A stretch of 32,936 bases of DNA from Pirellulales bacterium (GTDB taxonomy: Bacteria > Planctomycetota > Planctomycetia > Pirellulales > Thermoguttaceae). Position 1 is the first letter of the stretch; every line of letters starts with the position of its first letter. The stretch spans positions 1 to 32,936 of the forward strand of contig JAFGPV010000071.1 in the NCBI GenBank assembly GCA_016936015.1, given 5' to 3'. Under the pieces are notes generated by a model. It ran no database searches and was not told the origin of the DNA. It worked only from the letters and a program-made list of their open reading frames with translations. The position numbers and the translations under genes were made by a program. Below are positions 25,901-32,936 of the stretch, in pieces.

Positions 25901-28691
25901 GTTCCTGGGTGTGGCCCAGCAGTTTAAACATCCGCGCTCGGGTGTCGGTCGGGCCGACAATGGTCAACACGGCCGACGAATTGACCTGGTTGGACCGGTT
26001 CAGCCGGACGATGGTGTAATTGGTGGTGCTCGAGTTGGTCATGGTGATGTTGCTCGGGATGGCGTACCCCAAGGTCTTGTCCAGGATCAACTCGCCGTTG
26101 TTGACGCAGGTAGTGCCGGTGTAATCGTTCCCGTAGCTCCCCCCGAGGGTCAATTCGTATCCTCCCTCCTTGATCAGGCCGGCGTTGCCCGTGAGGATGG
26201 CGTTCAGGTAGTTGTTGTGGGTGTTGACGGTGACGGCGCCGGAGATGAGGTTGATTTTCGAACTGGCGTTGGCGCTGGTAAACGTATAAGTTCCGCTGTT
26301 GATGAACATCGCATGAGCGGAGACGACGCCCGAAACCGTAATCGCGGAGGTTCCGGAGGCGTTGAAGCAGGCGTCGATGTTGTAATCGGGCGTAGAGGTC
26401 AGCGACACGATGCCGGAGGTGTAAAGATCCGAGGCGTCCCAGGCCAGGCCGGTCAGCGACCATGCCTGGAGCGGGGAGGTGCCCTCGCTGGAGAGCGACC
26501 ATTGGGGCTGGCTGGTGCTCCAGGCGCCGTTGCCCGACTGGAGTCCGGAAGCGGTGCTGGCGTCCCAATACCTGGCGCTCAGATCGATCAGTTGCACGTT
26601 GTCGAACGTTTCGCTGCCGAAATAAGAGTTGCCGTCGATCAGGTTGTAGCTGTGGCCGGCTTCCAGCACCAAACTGCCGCTGGGGACAAATTGTAGGTTG
26701 CCGTCGAGCGTCGGCGTGGATCCGCTGGTGAAAACAAGAGGAGTCTGACCGTCCAGGACCAAGGTTCCGTTGTGCATGACGAATTGCTGATCGATATAGA
26801 AATAGCCCAATCCGCCGAGAGATAACTTTTTACCGTTTAAATCCAACTTATGTTTAAACCGCAGCGACGTCGTTCCGACGGCGTTGGCGTCGGTGTGGCT
26901 GCCGAGCGTGACGGGAAGTTGAAGGTCGTGACTGCCCTGCTGCACGTCGATCAGCGCGTTGCCCGATTCCGCCTGGAGTGCGAGCGATCCGGCGCCGGCG
27001 AGCGTATATTTGGCCGAATTGCGGAAACGAAGGCCCTTCACCGTGTACGCTTCATCCAGCGTTACCGTGCTGGCGGCGCCGATGGCGCTGCCGAAAGTGG
27101 CGACCTCGTAGTTCGTATCGGCCCGGCCCCAGTAGTACCACTTGGTCGTGTCGGTCCAATCGTCCGAGTCGGTGGCGATCCACGTACGTTCGCCGTAGGC
27201 CGGCTGGTCGATGTCCAAATTGGCGCCCTGGAACGGGACGGGCGAGGAAGCGACGACGGAGATGAAATTGCCCAAGGCGTCGAAACGGAGGATCCGGCCG
27301 CCCTGTTCGTGGATATAAACGTCGCCGTTGGCGTCCTGGGCCAGGTTGTCGGGATGGTTGAGCGCCGCGCCGCTGAAGGTGGTTCCCAAAGTGAACTTGC
27401 CCAGAGGCGCGTCCGCGTGTTGGGTGACTTCGTAGCGCAGCACCTGATTGTTGGAAGTGTCGGCCACGAGATAATGCTCAGGCTCGATGGTGCGGAAGTC
27501 CTCGATTTTATGGAAGGTCAGCAGGTTGGAGTCGTGCCCGCGGGGAGGCTTTTCGTCGCCGACATCGAAGGCGGTCCGCGAGGCGATGACCATGTCGTCG
27601 CCGTCGAAGTCGAAATTGAAATACTGGAACGCCTCGCCCCAGCTCCCGTTGTCGATGTGTGTGGTGAATAAAAATATCTGCTCCACGTCCCAGTGACGGC
27701 AATCCTTCGACGACAGCACCGCCGCGGTCGTCCGGGTCAACTGGGGAGTAGTCTCCCCGGCATGGGCCGGCAGGACGGGATTGGAGAGGACGTAAAACTT
27801 CTGGGACACCGGGTCGTAGGTGGCGCCGAACTTTTTTTCCGCGCCCGGCAAGGAGACGAAATCGGTGTCCGGATTGAACTCGACTCCGCCGGGAGTCGTC
27901 GAATGGATCAAGCCCGTGTAGGGCAGGCCGTCGATCTTGGGCATGACTACGACGCCGGTAAGCGGCGAGGCGACGATCTGGCCCTCGGTCCACCAGGTGA
28001 ATTCGCCGTCGAGCCATTCATCGCTGGTGGTGACGCCGCCGGAGCGGGTCCAAGAACTGGAATTAAGCAGATCGGAACCGATCGGTGCGGACATGAACCG
28101 GTTCGACTGGGCGACCCAGATGCGGTTATTGTAAACCACGGGCCGGCAGGGCGAGCCGCCGTAGCCGCCGGAGCGGATCAGGCCGGTGGTCGAACTGGAG
28201 GGCGTCGTCCATGAGGCGCCGTTGTTGGTGGACTTGCGGACAATAATATTGCCGTCGTCCTTGCTGTAACCGAACAGATACAGGTCGCCGTCGTAAACAA
28301 ACAGGCTGGCGCGTTCCGTGTCCGATAATGTGGTTTTTTGGGTCCAGGTCGCTCCCTTGTTGGATGAGTAAAAGACCTTGGTCGTACCCGAACTATCGCA
28401 TCCCGAGCCGCCGCCGAACAAGTCGTGCGCTGCAATGTAATCGCCGTTGGGCATCACGACGATGGCCGGCGAGGAGATATAGACCTCGTTGTTCCACAAC
28501 AAGTCCCACCAGTCGGGAGAAGGCTCATAGCTGAGGACCTCGCCCGGCACGGAGCTAAAGTTAGTGCCAAAGGTCGCGGACGTTGGCGACATCACAACGA
28601 GAAAGGCAAGGGACAGGAGAACGGTAATTCGCAGGACGTCCAAGCAAACTTGCCAAGGGCATAACCTGATGGAATCGATTGGAATTCGCAC
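22932..28691 (-). CDS. Giant sialidase-like, beta-strand-repeat, PEP-CTERM protein
   Basis: 1919 aa from a GTG at 28691, preferred because AAAGGTGA lies 5 nt upstream; a GTG at 28700 would add 3 residues. The signal segment ITVLLSLAFLVVM is near residues 26-38. Residues about 50-400 resemble a BNR/sialidase-type propeller (SSNKGATWTQKT; KSTNNGASWTTP; VLSSKDCRHW). About 415-475 has an NHL-like stretch (YLVADTSNNQVLRYEV; DANGDVYIHEQGGRILRFDA). A W-rich linker then leads to beta-helix sequence with three large modules and six 74-residue units. The end is PEPSV, a hydrophobic helix and YGIKR, an exosortase signal. A surface protein that binds or cleaves glycan is plausible; sialidase catalytic residues were not confirmed. 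AT-rich DNA upstream probably holds the promoter. Confidence 0.85.
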   Translation of the reverse strand: MRIPIDSIRLCPWQVCLDVLRITVLLSLAFLVVMSPTSATFGTNFSSVPGEVLSYEPSPDWWDLLWNNEVYISSPAIVVMPNGDYIAAHDLFGGGSGCDSSGTTKVFYSSNKGATWTQKTTLSDTERASLFVYDGDLYLFGYSKDDGNIIVRKSTNNGASWTTPSSSTTGLIRSGGYGGSPCRPVVYNNRIWVAQSNRFMSAPIGSDLLNSSSWTRSGGVTTSDEWLDGEFTWWTEGQIVASPLTGVVVMPKIDGLPYTGLIHSTTPGGVEFNPDTDFVSLPGAEKKFGATYDPVSQKFYVLSNPVLPAHAGETTPQLTRTTAAVLSSKDCRHWDVEQIFLFTTHIDNGSWGEAFQYFNFDFDGDDMVIASRTAFDVGDEKPPRGHDSNLLTFHKIEDFRTIEPEHYLVADTSNNQVLRYEVTQHADAPLGKFTLGTTFSGAALNHPDNLAQDANGDVYIHEQGGRILRFDALGNFISVVASSPVPFQGANLDIDQPAYGERTWIATDSDDWTDTTKWYYWGRADTNYEVATFGSAIGAASTVTLDEAYTVKGLRFRNSAKYTLAGAGSLALQAESGNALIDVQQGSHDLQLPVTLGSHTDANAVGTTSLRFKHKLDLNGKKLSLGGLGYFYIDQQFVMHNGTLVLDGQTPLVFTSGSTPTLDGNLQFVPSGSLVLEAGHSYNLIDGNSYFGSETFDNVQLIDLSARYWDASTASGLQSGNGAWSTSQPQWSLSSEGTSPLQAWSLTGLAWDASDLYTSGIVSLTSTPDYNIDACFNASGTSAITVSGVVSAHAMFINSGTYTFTSANASSKINLISGAVTVNTHNNYLNAILTGNAGLIKEGGYELTLGGSYGNDYTGTTCVNNGELILDKTLGYAIPSNITMTNSSTTNYTIVRLNRSNQVNSSAVLTIVGPTDTRARMFKLLGHTQELAGISDSTGTGFICNAYMESGDDDVGELIVNNSQNFSYNGSLRDSHSSITNRKFKLTKRGAGTLTLLGSGSGAYSGGLRVENGVLDYSGGILPACDYTITGGTLNVGTLNQTVGTFQITGGTVNGTGTLTSASPYDLQAGTINAVLGGNAPLMKTGSGTVSLTGGLPGGNFTISNGVLDLNNLSKTIGAFQITGGTVNGSGALTSNAAFDVQAGAVNVRLAGSLGLTKSGSGTATLGGNVSNIYSGTTSIVNGALLLSKTTGPAVPGNVVLDSSNAYVTIILQNNDQLASSSLVTFAGNAYNSYLRLQGHSQTVAGIPSDSPYAIIENTRSESGFEGTVGVLTVNNSQNCSYAGWIRDHRNSSEGTGQLKLVKNGGGILTLIGENTGKYTGGLEVKNGTLNYSGGVLPGLTYGNYCPYAVSGGILNIGSLSQTIGTFQITGGLVTGSGTLTSNSLYDLQAGMVNAVLGGTAPLMKTGPGTVSLTGGLPGGNYSIFNGVLNLSGLSQSIGTFQITGGVVAGSGALTSSSLYDLQAGTVQLALGGTAPLTKTGSGTVSLTGGLPGGNYSIFSGTLNLNGLSQSIGTFQLLGGTVTGSGTLTSEAPFDVQNGAVNIGLAGTLGLTKAGSGTVTLGGNVANNYFGPTTLENGTLVLSKAVGPAVLGNVVFNGPSALNITGSNQISAASVLNFIDVDDWMTLRLYGNTLTVAGIRCDYPSGNYCAVIRNTEGETGYGNGTLILDTPAGTDYTFHGRFYDGNSGKLAITKRGPGIQRMVGSFTGGYTGGLRIEDGLLDYEGTMPENCDYTVTGGTLDIGNNVSSIGVFQITGGTVEGAGMLTSSAPYDVRGGAVDAVLAGDVGLNKTGTATAFLTDANLYTGTTTIGAGTLALAGEGQISPFSPIVNNATFLIADGVAPHTVGSITGSGTTRLLGNDAQLIATSIVQGTLIIGSGGDGMPASASSPVVPEPSVWTLLLIALIGFRFYGIKRAAPP
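23283..26123 (-). repeat. Nested repeat array: three modules with 2, 3 and 1 copies of a 222-nt unit
   Basis: In the 1919-aa gene, three modules begin at YTGTT, YSGTT and YFGPTT (minus-strand starts 26123, 25172 and 23987; lengths 951, 1185 and 705 nt). Each carries a shared region of 190 or so residues and then 74-residue units beginning IGTFQITGG. The units start at 25565, 25343, 24602, 24380, 24158 and 23447, exactly 222 nt apart within each group. Module lengths differ by about one unit, so units appear to have been gained or lost as blocks. Confidence 0.85.
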
Positions 28692-29314
28692 GGCTCTCAC
28701 CTTTCATTTGCAGGAACTTCCCCGCGCCCTCTCTCTTTCCTTTTTACCACGGAGGATTCCGAGAAATCAAGCAAAGATTCCTCTTGGACCGCAATGAGTA
28801 GCCAAAATGCCAATAGTTTTGGATTATTTTGTAATGATTTATATTTTCAGGTTTATCATAATAGAGACAACAATGGGAATGGCCGATCGCCGGGGATGGT
28901 GTGGTGTCCCAGGCTTTTTCCGTTGGAGTGATTCACTTCATTTTTTCGACTCATTTATTCTCCGAGGTAGCGTTTCTTAAGACATTGCTGCAATCGTCCC
29001 GGCCGGCAGACGCTGGATCGCTCGACCTTGTTCATCCAGGTTGGGATTCATTTGCAGAGTCTCTTTATTTGACGAGTTTCTCGCATCACAACGTTGTCAA
29101 ATGATCGACTGTTTTCTTTCAGGAACCAGCTTCGATCCGGTTTTCCGCGAAAAAACCTTTGGCCCGGCAACGGCTGAACCGCTGAAGATTTCACGATGAA
29201 TGAGGTGCCGAACGTTGTTGTACAAGTTTATTTCTTTTTGTTGCGCGATCCGCGATATGAATACTGCCGTTTCGAGACATGCATGTTTGGATTGAATCCG
29301 AGGAGAATAGACCT
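28692..29314. other. Intergenic region between two giant repeat-protein genes
   Basis: No gene is supported in these 623 nt; a 67-codon open frame at 28901 has no ribosome-binding site or recognisable product. The genes on either side are divergent, so both promoters lie here. The part at about 28805-28865 is strongly AT-rich and probably belongs to the minus-strand gene. For the plus-strand gene, AGGAG at 29301-29305 is the ribosome-binding site. Confidence 0.5.
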
Positions 29315-32300
29315 ATGAAAAAGTACGCTTTCCTACTGACCGTGACATTACTGGTCTTTGCATTCCAGGACGTTCAGGCCGAAACTATCACCATTTGGCA
29401 TGGCACTACTTCCGCCGATTGGAATACGTCCGGAAACTGGTCCGCGGGCGTTCCCGGCGGTTCGACGGACACGGTCGTCTTCAACAGCGACAGCACCGCC
29501 CATCTTTCGACCACCAACAACATCAGCGGGCTTACTCTGGCCACCATTCGGGTCGTCGATCCGGCCGACAACGTCTCGATCGGCGGAAACGCCTTCTCCC
29601 TGAGCAGCGGCATCGACCTGTCATCCGCCACGAAGGATCTTTCCATCGGTGCCGGAATCACGCTCAGCGCCGCCGGCACCAACGTCTGGAACGTCGCCTC
29701 CGGTCGCACCGTGAGCAGCACGGGGATCCTCAATGCGACAAACGACTCGACGGTTTATGAAAAACGAGGCCTCGGCACAGTAGCTTTCGGCAATGCCGGC
29801 GCCACCAACATCGTGAGCAGAGGAAACTTCGTCGTCCGCGAGGGGACCGTCGATTTCAACGGCGGCTCGAGTTCAATATACACCGTCCAAGCGACTGCTT
29901 CAGGCGTGTACAGCGCGATTCAAATCGGCACAGCCTCCAGCACCGATACGGCCACCCTGAAAATCGAATCCGGCGCCCTCAACGCCGCCAGCACCCTGTA
30001 TATCGCAGGGGCTAACGGACCGGCCGACGTCGACGGAAGGCTCATCATGACCGGCGGAACTCTTTCTCTGGGAGGGGGACGCAATACCCAGACCGGGACC
30101 GTCGCCGGCGCCAAGGCGGTCATCGAAATGTCCGGCAATGCCTACTTGGTCTCCTCCTATAGCAGCACGGCGGGCGGCGCCATCTCGACCTTATCGAGCG
30201 CCGCCGGCAGCGTCACGGACATCACTATGCACAATACCGCCCAGTTCTACCAGCAAGGCGGCTTCTACATCGGCGGCAACGGCGCCGTCAACCTCACCAT
30301 GGACGGCGACTCTGTCTTCCGAGGAAGGAGAAATATGATCTTCGCCAATGGATCCAGTGCCTCCGCGACACTCGGTCTTTCAGGCAACGCCTTGGTGGAA
30401 TCGTCGCTGAGCACCCTTCTCTTCGGCAACACGGGCACGGTTAATGCAACCCTCGGTGGTACGGCCACCATCAGGACGCCGGCCGGCCAAGCGATTTACG
30501 CGGGTTATACTAATGGCGGCACGGGCCGGATCTATATGAACGGCGGGAGCATTCAAGCGGGTGGCCTCTCGTTGGGACGCACCCGATCGGGCAGCGGCTT
30601 CGTCGAAGGCCGAGGCGCCATCTATCAGACGGCCGGATCGGTCGTCTCCCAAAACGCCGTCGGCTCCCCCGGCGCGTGGCATATCGGCGGCGACTCGTCC
30701 TACACCGACACGAGCGACGTTGCCCGGCAAGACTACGGCGTTTACGGCTACTACGGCCTTTCCGGGACCGGATCGGTCGATCTGCACGCCGACGACCTCT
30801 ACGTCGGCGACGGCTGCACCGGCGTGCTCGATCAGTCAGGCGGCGCCTTCACGACCGCCGGCAACGTTGTTGTCGGCAATGTCTCGCAACTTTACCATAG
30901 TACGAGCGACACGCTGGGCGCTTCGGCGGGCTACGGTGCAATGAATGTCACCGCCGGGACGTTTACGTTAACTGATCCGACGAAGGAACTCATCGTCAGC
31001 GCGGTTCGGGCGAAAACTTATCTGTCCGGTGGTAGTCCCGTAACCGTATACTACGGAGGCAGGGCCGTTCTAAGCATCGGCGGAACCGGCCAACTCACGA
31101 CGGCTGCCCCGATCATCGTCTCCAAAGACGTCGATGGCGGAGCACCGGACGCGGCCGATTACAAGGCGATCATCAATCTCGGCATTGCCGGCAATCCCGG
31201 CGGAATTTTGACTACCCCCGGCATCCAAGTGAACTACGCCGGCGGCACTGGAACGGTCAATTTCCACGGCGGTAAACTGGTCGCCACTGCCGACAACACG
31301 GATTTCGTCCATGCCGGCGTCCGAATCTGGAGCGAGGGCGCCACGATCGACACCAACGGTCATGACGTGACCATGAGCAATGGCGTTGTCGTCCCCGCAG
31401 GGAGCGGCGTGGCCACCATTGCAATCACCGACGGCGGGGCCGGCTATCTCGGCACGCCCTTCGTCCTGTTTAACGGCGGCGGCGGCTCCGGCGCCACCGG
31501 TTATCCCGTCATGGTGGACGACGGCACGGGCACGGGAGGTCTGAAGATCGACCACATCGTCGTCACGAACCCGGGCGTCGGTTATACCTCCGCGCCGACG
31601 ATCTCCTTCACCGGCAAGGCAACGACGGAACCGACCGTGGGAACGGTGACCCTCAACTCGGGCAACGAGGGCGGCGGTCTCGACAAGATCGGCGACGGCA
31701 CGCTCACCTTCTCATCGCCGGAGAACTACAACTCCATCTGCCGAGGGAACTTCAACCTGAAGCAAGGCACCGTCGTCTTCAACGGCGGCGCAACCTCGAA
31801 GTACGTCATTGCGGACGCCACGTTAGCGGGCGTGAAAGGCCGGATCAACGTCGGCGACAGCTCCAGCCTGGAATCGACGACCCTGCAAATCGATTCCGGT
31901 CTCGTCGCCACGAATTCCAACGCCGAGCTCTGTCTCGGCGCCGGCGAAGGAGCGAGCGACATCGAAGCCCGGTTGATTATGACCGGCGGGACCCTGGAAG
32001 CCCGGAAAACCACGACCGGGGCCGCCACCGACGTCAGCGCGGTCATCCAGATGTCCGGCACGGCCAATTTTGTGTCCTCCTACTCCAGCACGTCGGGTCA
32101 GGCCGTCAGCACGCTGTCGAGCGCGTCCGGCAGCAGCCTCGACATGACCATGCACAACAGCGCCTTATTCTATCAGCAAGGCGGTTTCTATGTCGGCAAC
32201 AACGGCGACGTCAACCTGACCATGGACGGCGACACCGTCTTCCGTGGAAAAAGGGCGATGTACTTCGCCTCGGGATCCTCCTCGGACGTGACCCTCGATC

Positions 32301-32936
32301 TCTCGGGCAACGCTCTGGTGGAATCGTTAAAGGCCGATGCCAACGGCAATGTAATCCTTGGCCTGATGGGCCAGTTCAAGGCGACCCTTGCCGAATCAGC
32401 CACGCTCCGATCCCAGGCCGGCCAGATGATTTACATGGGTCTGAATGAAGGCGGTCGCGGCCGGATCTACATGAACGGCGGCACCCTCCAGGCGGGCGGT
32501 CTCTCGCTGGGCCAGTACCGGTCGGGAAGCAAAGACGGCCAAGGCGCCATCTACCAGACGGCCGGCGTGGCCGTCTCCCAGAACGCCGTCGGCAGCCCCG
32601 GCGTGTGGCGACTCGGCGGCGACGACACCTTCACCTCGACCAGCGACGTCGCGCGGCAAGGCTCCGGCGTGTACGGGTGCTACGCCCTCTCCGGAACCGG
32701 CACGGTCGATCTGCACGCCGATAACCTCTACGTCGGCGACGGCGGCACGGGCGTGATCGACCAATCGGGCGGAAGCTTTACCACCGCCGGCAACGTCTAT
32801 CTCGGCTACGTGTCACAGCTTTACCATAGCTCGAGCGACACCTTGGGCGGTTCAGCAGGCTCCGGCGACCTGAACGTCACCGCGGGCACGTTCACGACCA
32901 CTGATCCTTCCAAGGAATTCGTCGTCAGCGCGACGC
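29315..32936 (+). CDS. Giant secreted beta-helix repeat protein, partial (3' end beyond window)
   Basis: Open from the ATG at 29315 (AGGAG 9 nt upstream) to the window end, at least 1207 residues, without a stop. The signal peptide MKKYAFLLTVTLLVFAFQ is followed by TIWHGTTSADWNTSGNWSAG, the W-rich start of many large planctomycete surface proteins. The rest is Gly/Ser/Thr/Ala-rich beta-helix sequence with strand-repeat motifs such as LIMTGGTLSLGGG, RIYMNGGSIQAGGLSLG and GVLDQSGGAFTTAGNV. A segment with DGGAGYLGTPFV and NPGVGYTSAPTISF is a known repeat type in such proteins. Two copies of a 641-residue block are visible. Related proteins often end in PEP-CTERM or a similar anchor, but the end is not seen. 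Likely a surface or matrix component. Confidence 0.85.
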   Translation, partial: MKKYAFLLTVTLLVFAFQDVQAETITIWHGTTSADWNTSGNWSAGVPGGSTDTVVFNSDSTAHLSTTNNISGLTLATIRVVDPADNVSIGGNAFSLSSGIDLSSATKDLSIGAGITLSAAGTNVWNVASGRTVSSTGILNATNDSTVYEKRGLGTVAFGNAGATNIVSRGNFVVREGTVDFNGGSSSIYTVQATASGVYSAIQIGTASSTDTATLKIESGALNAASTLYIAGANGPADVDGRLIMTGGTLSLGGGRNTQTGTVAGAKAVIEMSGNAYLVSSYSSTAGGAISTLSSAAGSVTDITMHNTAQFYQQGGFYIGGNGAVNLTMDGDSVFRGRRNMIFANGSSASATLGLSGNALVESSLSTLLFGNTGTVNATLGGTATIRTPAGQAIYAGYTNGGTGRIYMNGGSIQAGGLSLGRTRSGSGFVEGRGAIYQTAGSVVSQNAVGSPGAWHIGGDSSYTDTSDVARQDYGVYGYYGLSGTGSVDLHADDLYVGDGCTGVLDQSGGAFTTAGNVVVGNVSQLYHSTSDTLGASAGYGAMNVTAGTFTLTDPTKELIVSAVRAKTYLSGGSPVTVYYGGRAVLSIGGTGQLTTAAPIIVSKDVDGGAPDAADYKAIINLGIAGNPGGILTTPGIQVNYAGGTGTVNFHGGKLVATADNTDFVHAGVRIWSEGATIDTNGHDVTMSNGVVVPAGSGVATIAITDGGAGYLGTPFVLFNGGGGSGATGYPVMVDDGTGTGGLKIDHIVVTNPGVGYTSAPTISFTGKATTEPTVGTVTLNSGNEGGGLDKIGDGTLTFSSPENYNSICRGNFNLKQGTVVFNGGATSKYVIADATLAGVKGRINVGDSSSLESTTLQIDSGLVATNSNAELCLGAGEGASDIEARLIMTGGTLEARKTTTGAATDVSAVIQMSGTANFVSSYSSTSGQAVSTLSSASGSSLDMTMHNSALFYQQGGFYVGNNGDVNLTMDGDTVFRGKRAMYFASGSSSDVTLDLSGNALVESLKADANGNVILGLMGQFKATLAESATLRSQAGQMIYMGLNEGGRGRIYMNGGTLQAGGLSLGQYRSGSKDGQGAIYQTAGVAVSQNAVGSPGVWRLGGDDTFTSTSDVARQGSGVYGCYALSGTGTVDLHADNLYVGDGGTGVIDQSGGSFTTAGNVYLGYVSQLYHSSSDTLGGSAGSGDLNVTAGTFTTTDPSKEFVVSAT
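29759..32936 (+). repeat. 1.92-kb internal tandem duplication
   Basis: Copy 1 spans 29759-31681 and copy 2 begins at 31682. Landmarks keep the same 1923-nt offset (EKRGLGTVAF at 29759 and DKIGDGTLTF at 31682; FNGG near 29850 and 31773; FYQQGGFY at 30245 and 32168), rising to 1929 nt by 30891 and 32820, an in-frame gain of two codons. Many differences are in third positions. Copy 2 runs past the window end, so further copies cannot be excluded. Confidence 0.85.

Noticed and set aside
23283-26123. Regularly spaced repeats considered as a CRISPR or satellite array
   Set aside because: The 222-nt period is a multiple of three, keeps the reading frame and encodes a 74-residue protein unit.
28901-29104. 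A 67-codon plus-strand open frame in the AT-richer spacer
   Set aside because: No ribosome-binding site, no recognisable domain, and it sits in a divergent promoter region.

Overview
The window looks like a chromosomal accessory region of a high-GC bacterium, probably a planctomycete or another PVC-group lineage. This is inferred from the gene families: expanded uroporphyrinogen-decarboxylase-like (URO-D) proteins, XylR-type AraC regulators, a GH106-like glycosidase, and very large beta-strand-repeat proteins ending in PEP-CTERM sorting signals. No rRNA, tRNA or other phylogenetic marker lies in the window, so the assignment is an inference.

Layout. 1-2756 (+): a class III aminotransferase and a Gfo/Idh/MocA oxidoreductase, 4 nt apart, behind a consensus-like sigma70 promoter. 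2841-7638 (-): a tight four-gene operon read right to left: a secreted 458-aa protein with a DPGG motif, a URO-D-like enzyme, a second larger DPGG protein, and a cupin resembling D-lyxose isomerase. 7639-8490: a gene graveyard with a truncated relative of the 458-aa gene, a possible scrap of a PEP-CTERM 3' end, and one copy of a 60-bp dispersed repeat. 8491-13004 (-): two PEP-CTERM surface proteins (280 and 1061 aa). 13005-13589: non-coding, with the second copy of the 60-bp repeat. 13590-16084 (+): a second URO-D-like gene and a sugar-porter MFS transporter. 16120-17346 (-): a XylR/AraC regulator, divergent from 17567-19210 (+), a third DPGG protein with a Tat-like leader. 19389-22673 (+): a GH106-like alpha-L-rhamnosidase. 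22932-28691 (-): a 1919-aa sialidase-like/beta-repeat/PEP-CTERM protein with nested repeats. 29315 to the end (+): a further giant repeat protein containing a 1.92-kb internal tandem duplication and running off the window.

How the parts may work together (inference): the secreted GH106-like and DPGG proteins would release or process deoxyhexose- or pentose-containing glycans, the porter would import the sugar, the cupin isomerase, oxidoreductase and URO-D-like proteins would act inside the cell, and the XylR-type regulator would sense the sugar. The PEP-CTERM and giant repeat proteins would be surface or matrix proteins. The most novel element is the DPGG family (three intact genes and one relic), found together with URO-D-like enzymes whose zinc-site cysteine is replaced by Asp (H-x-D-G).
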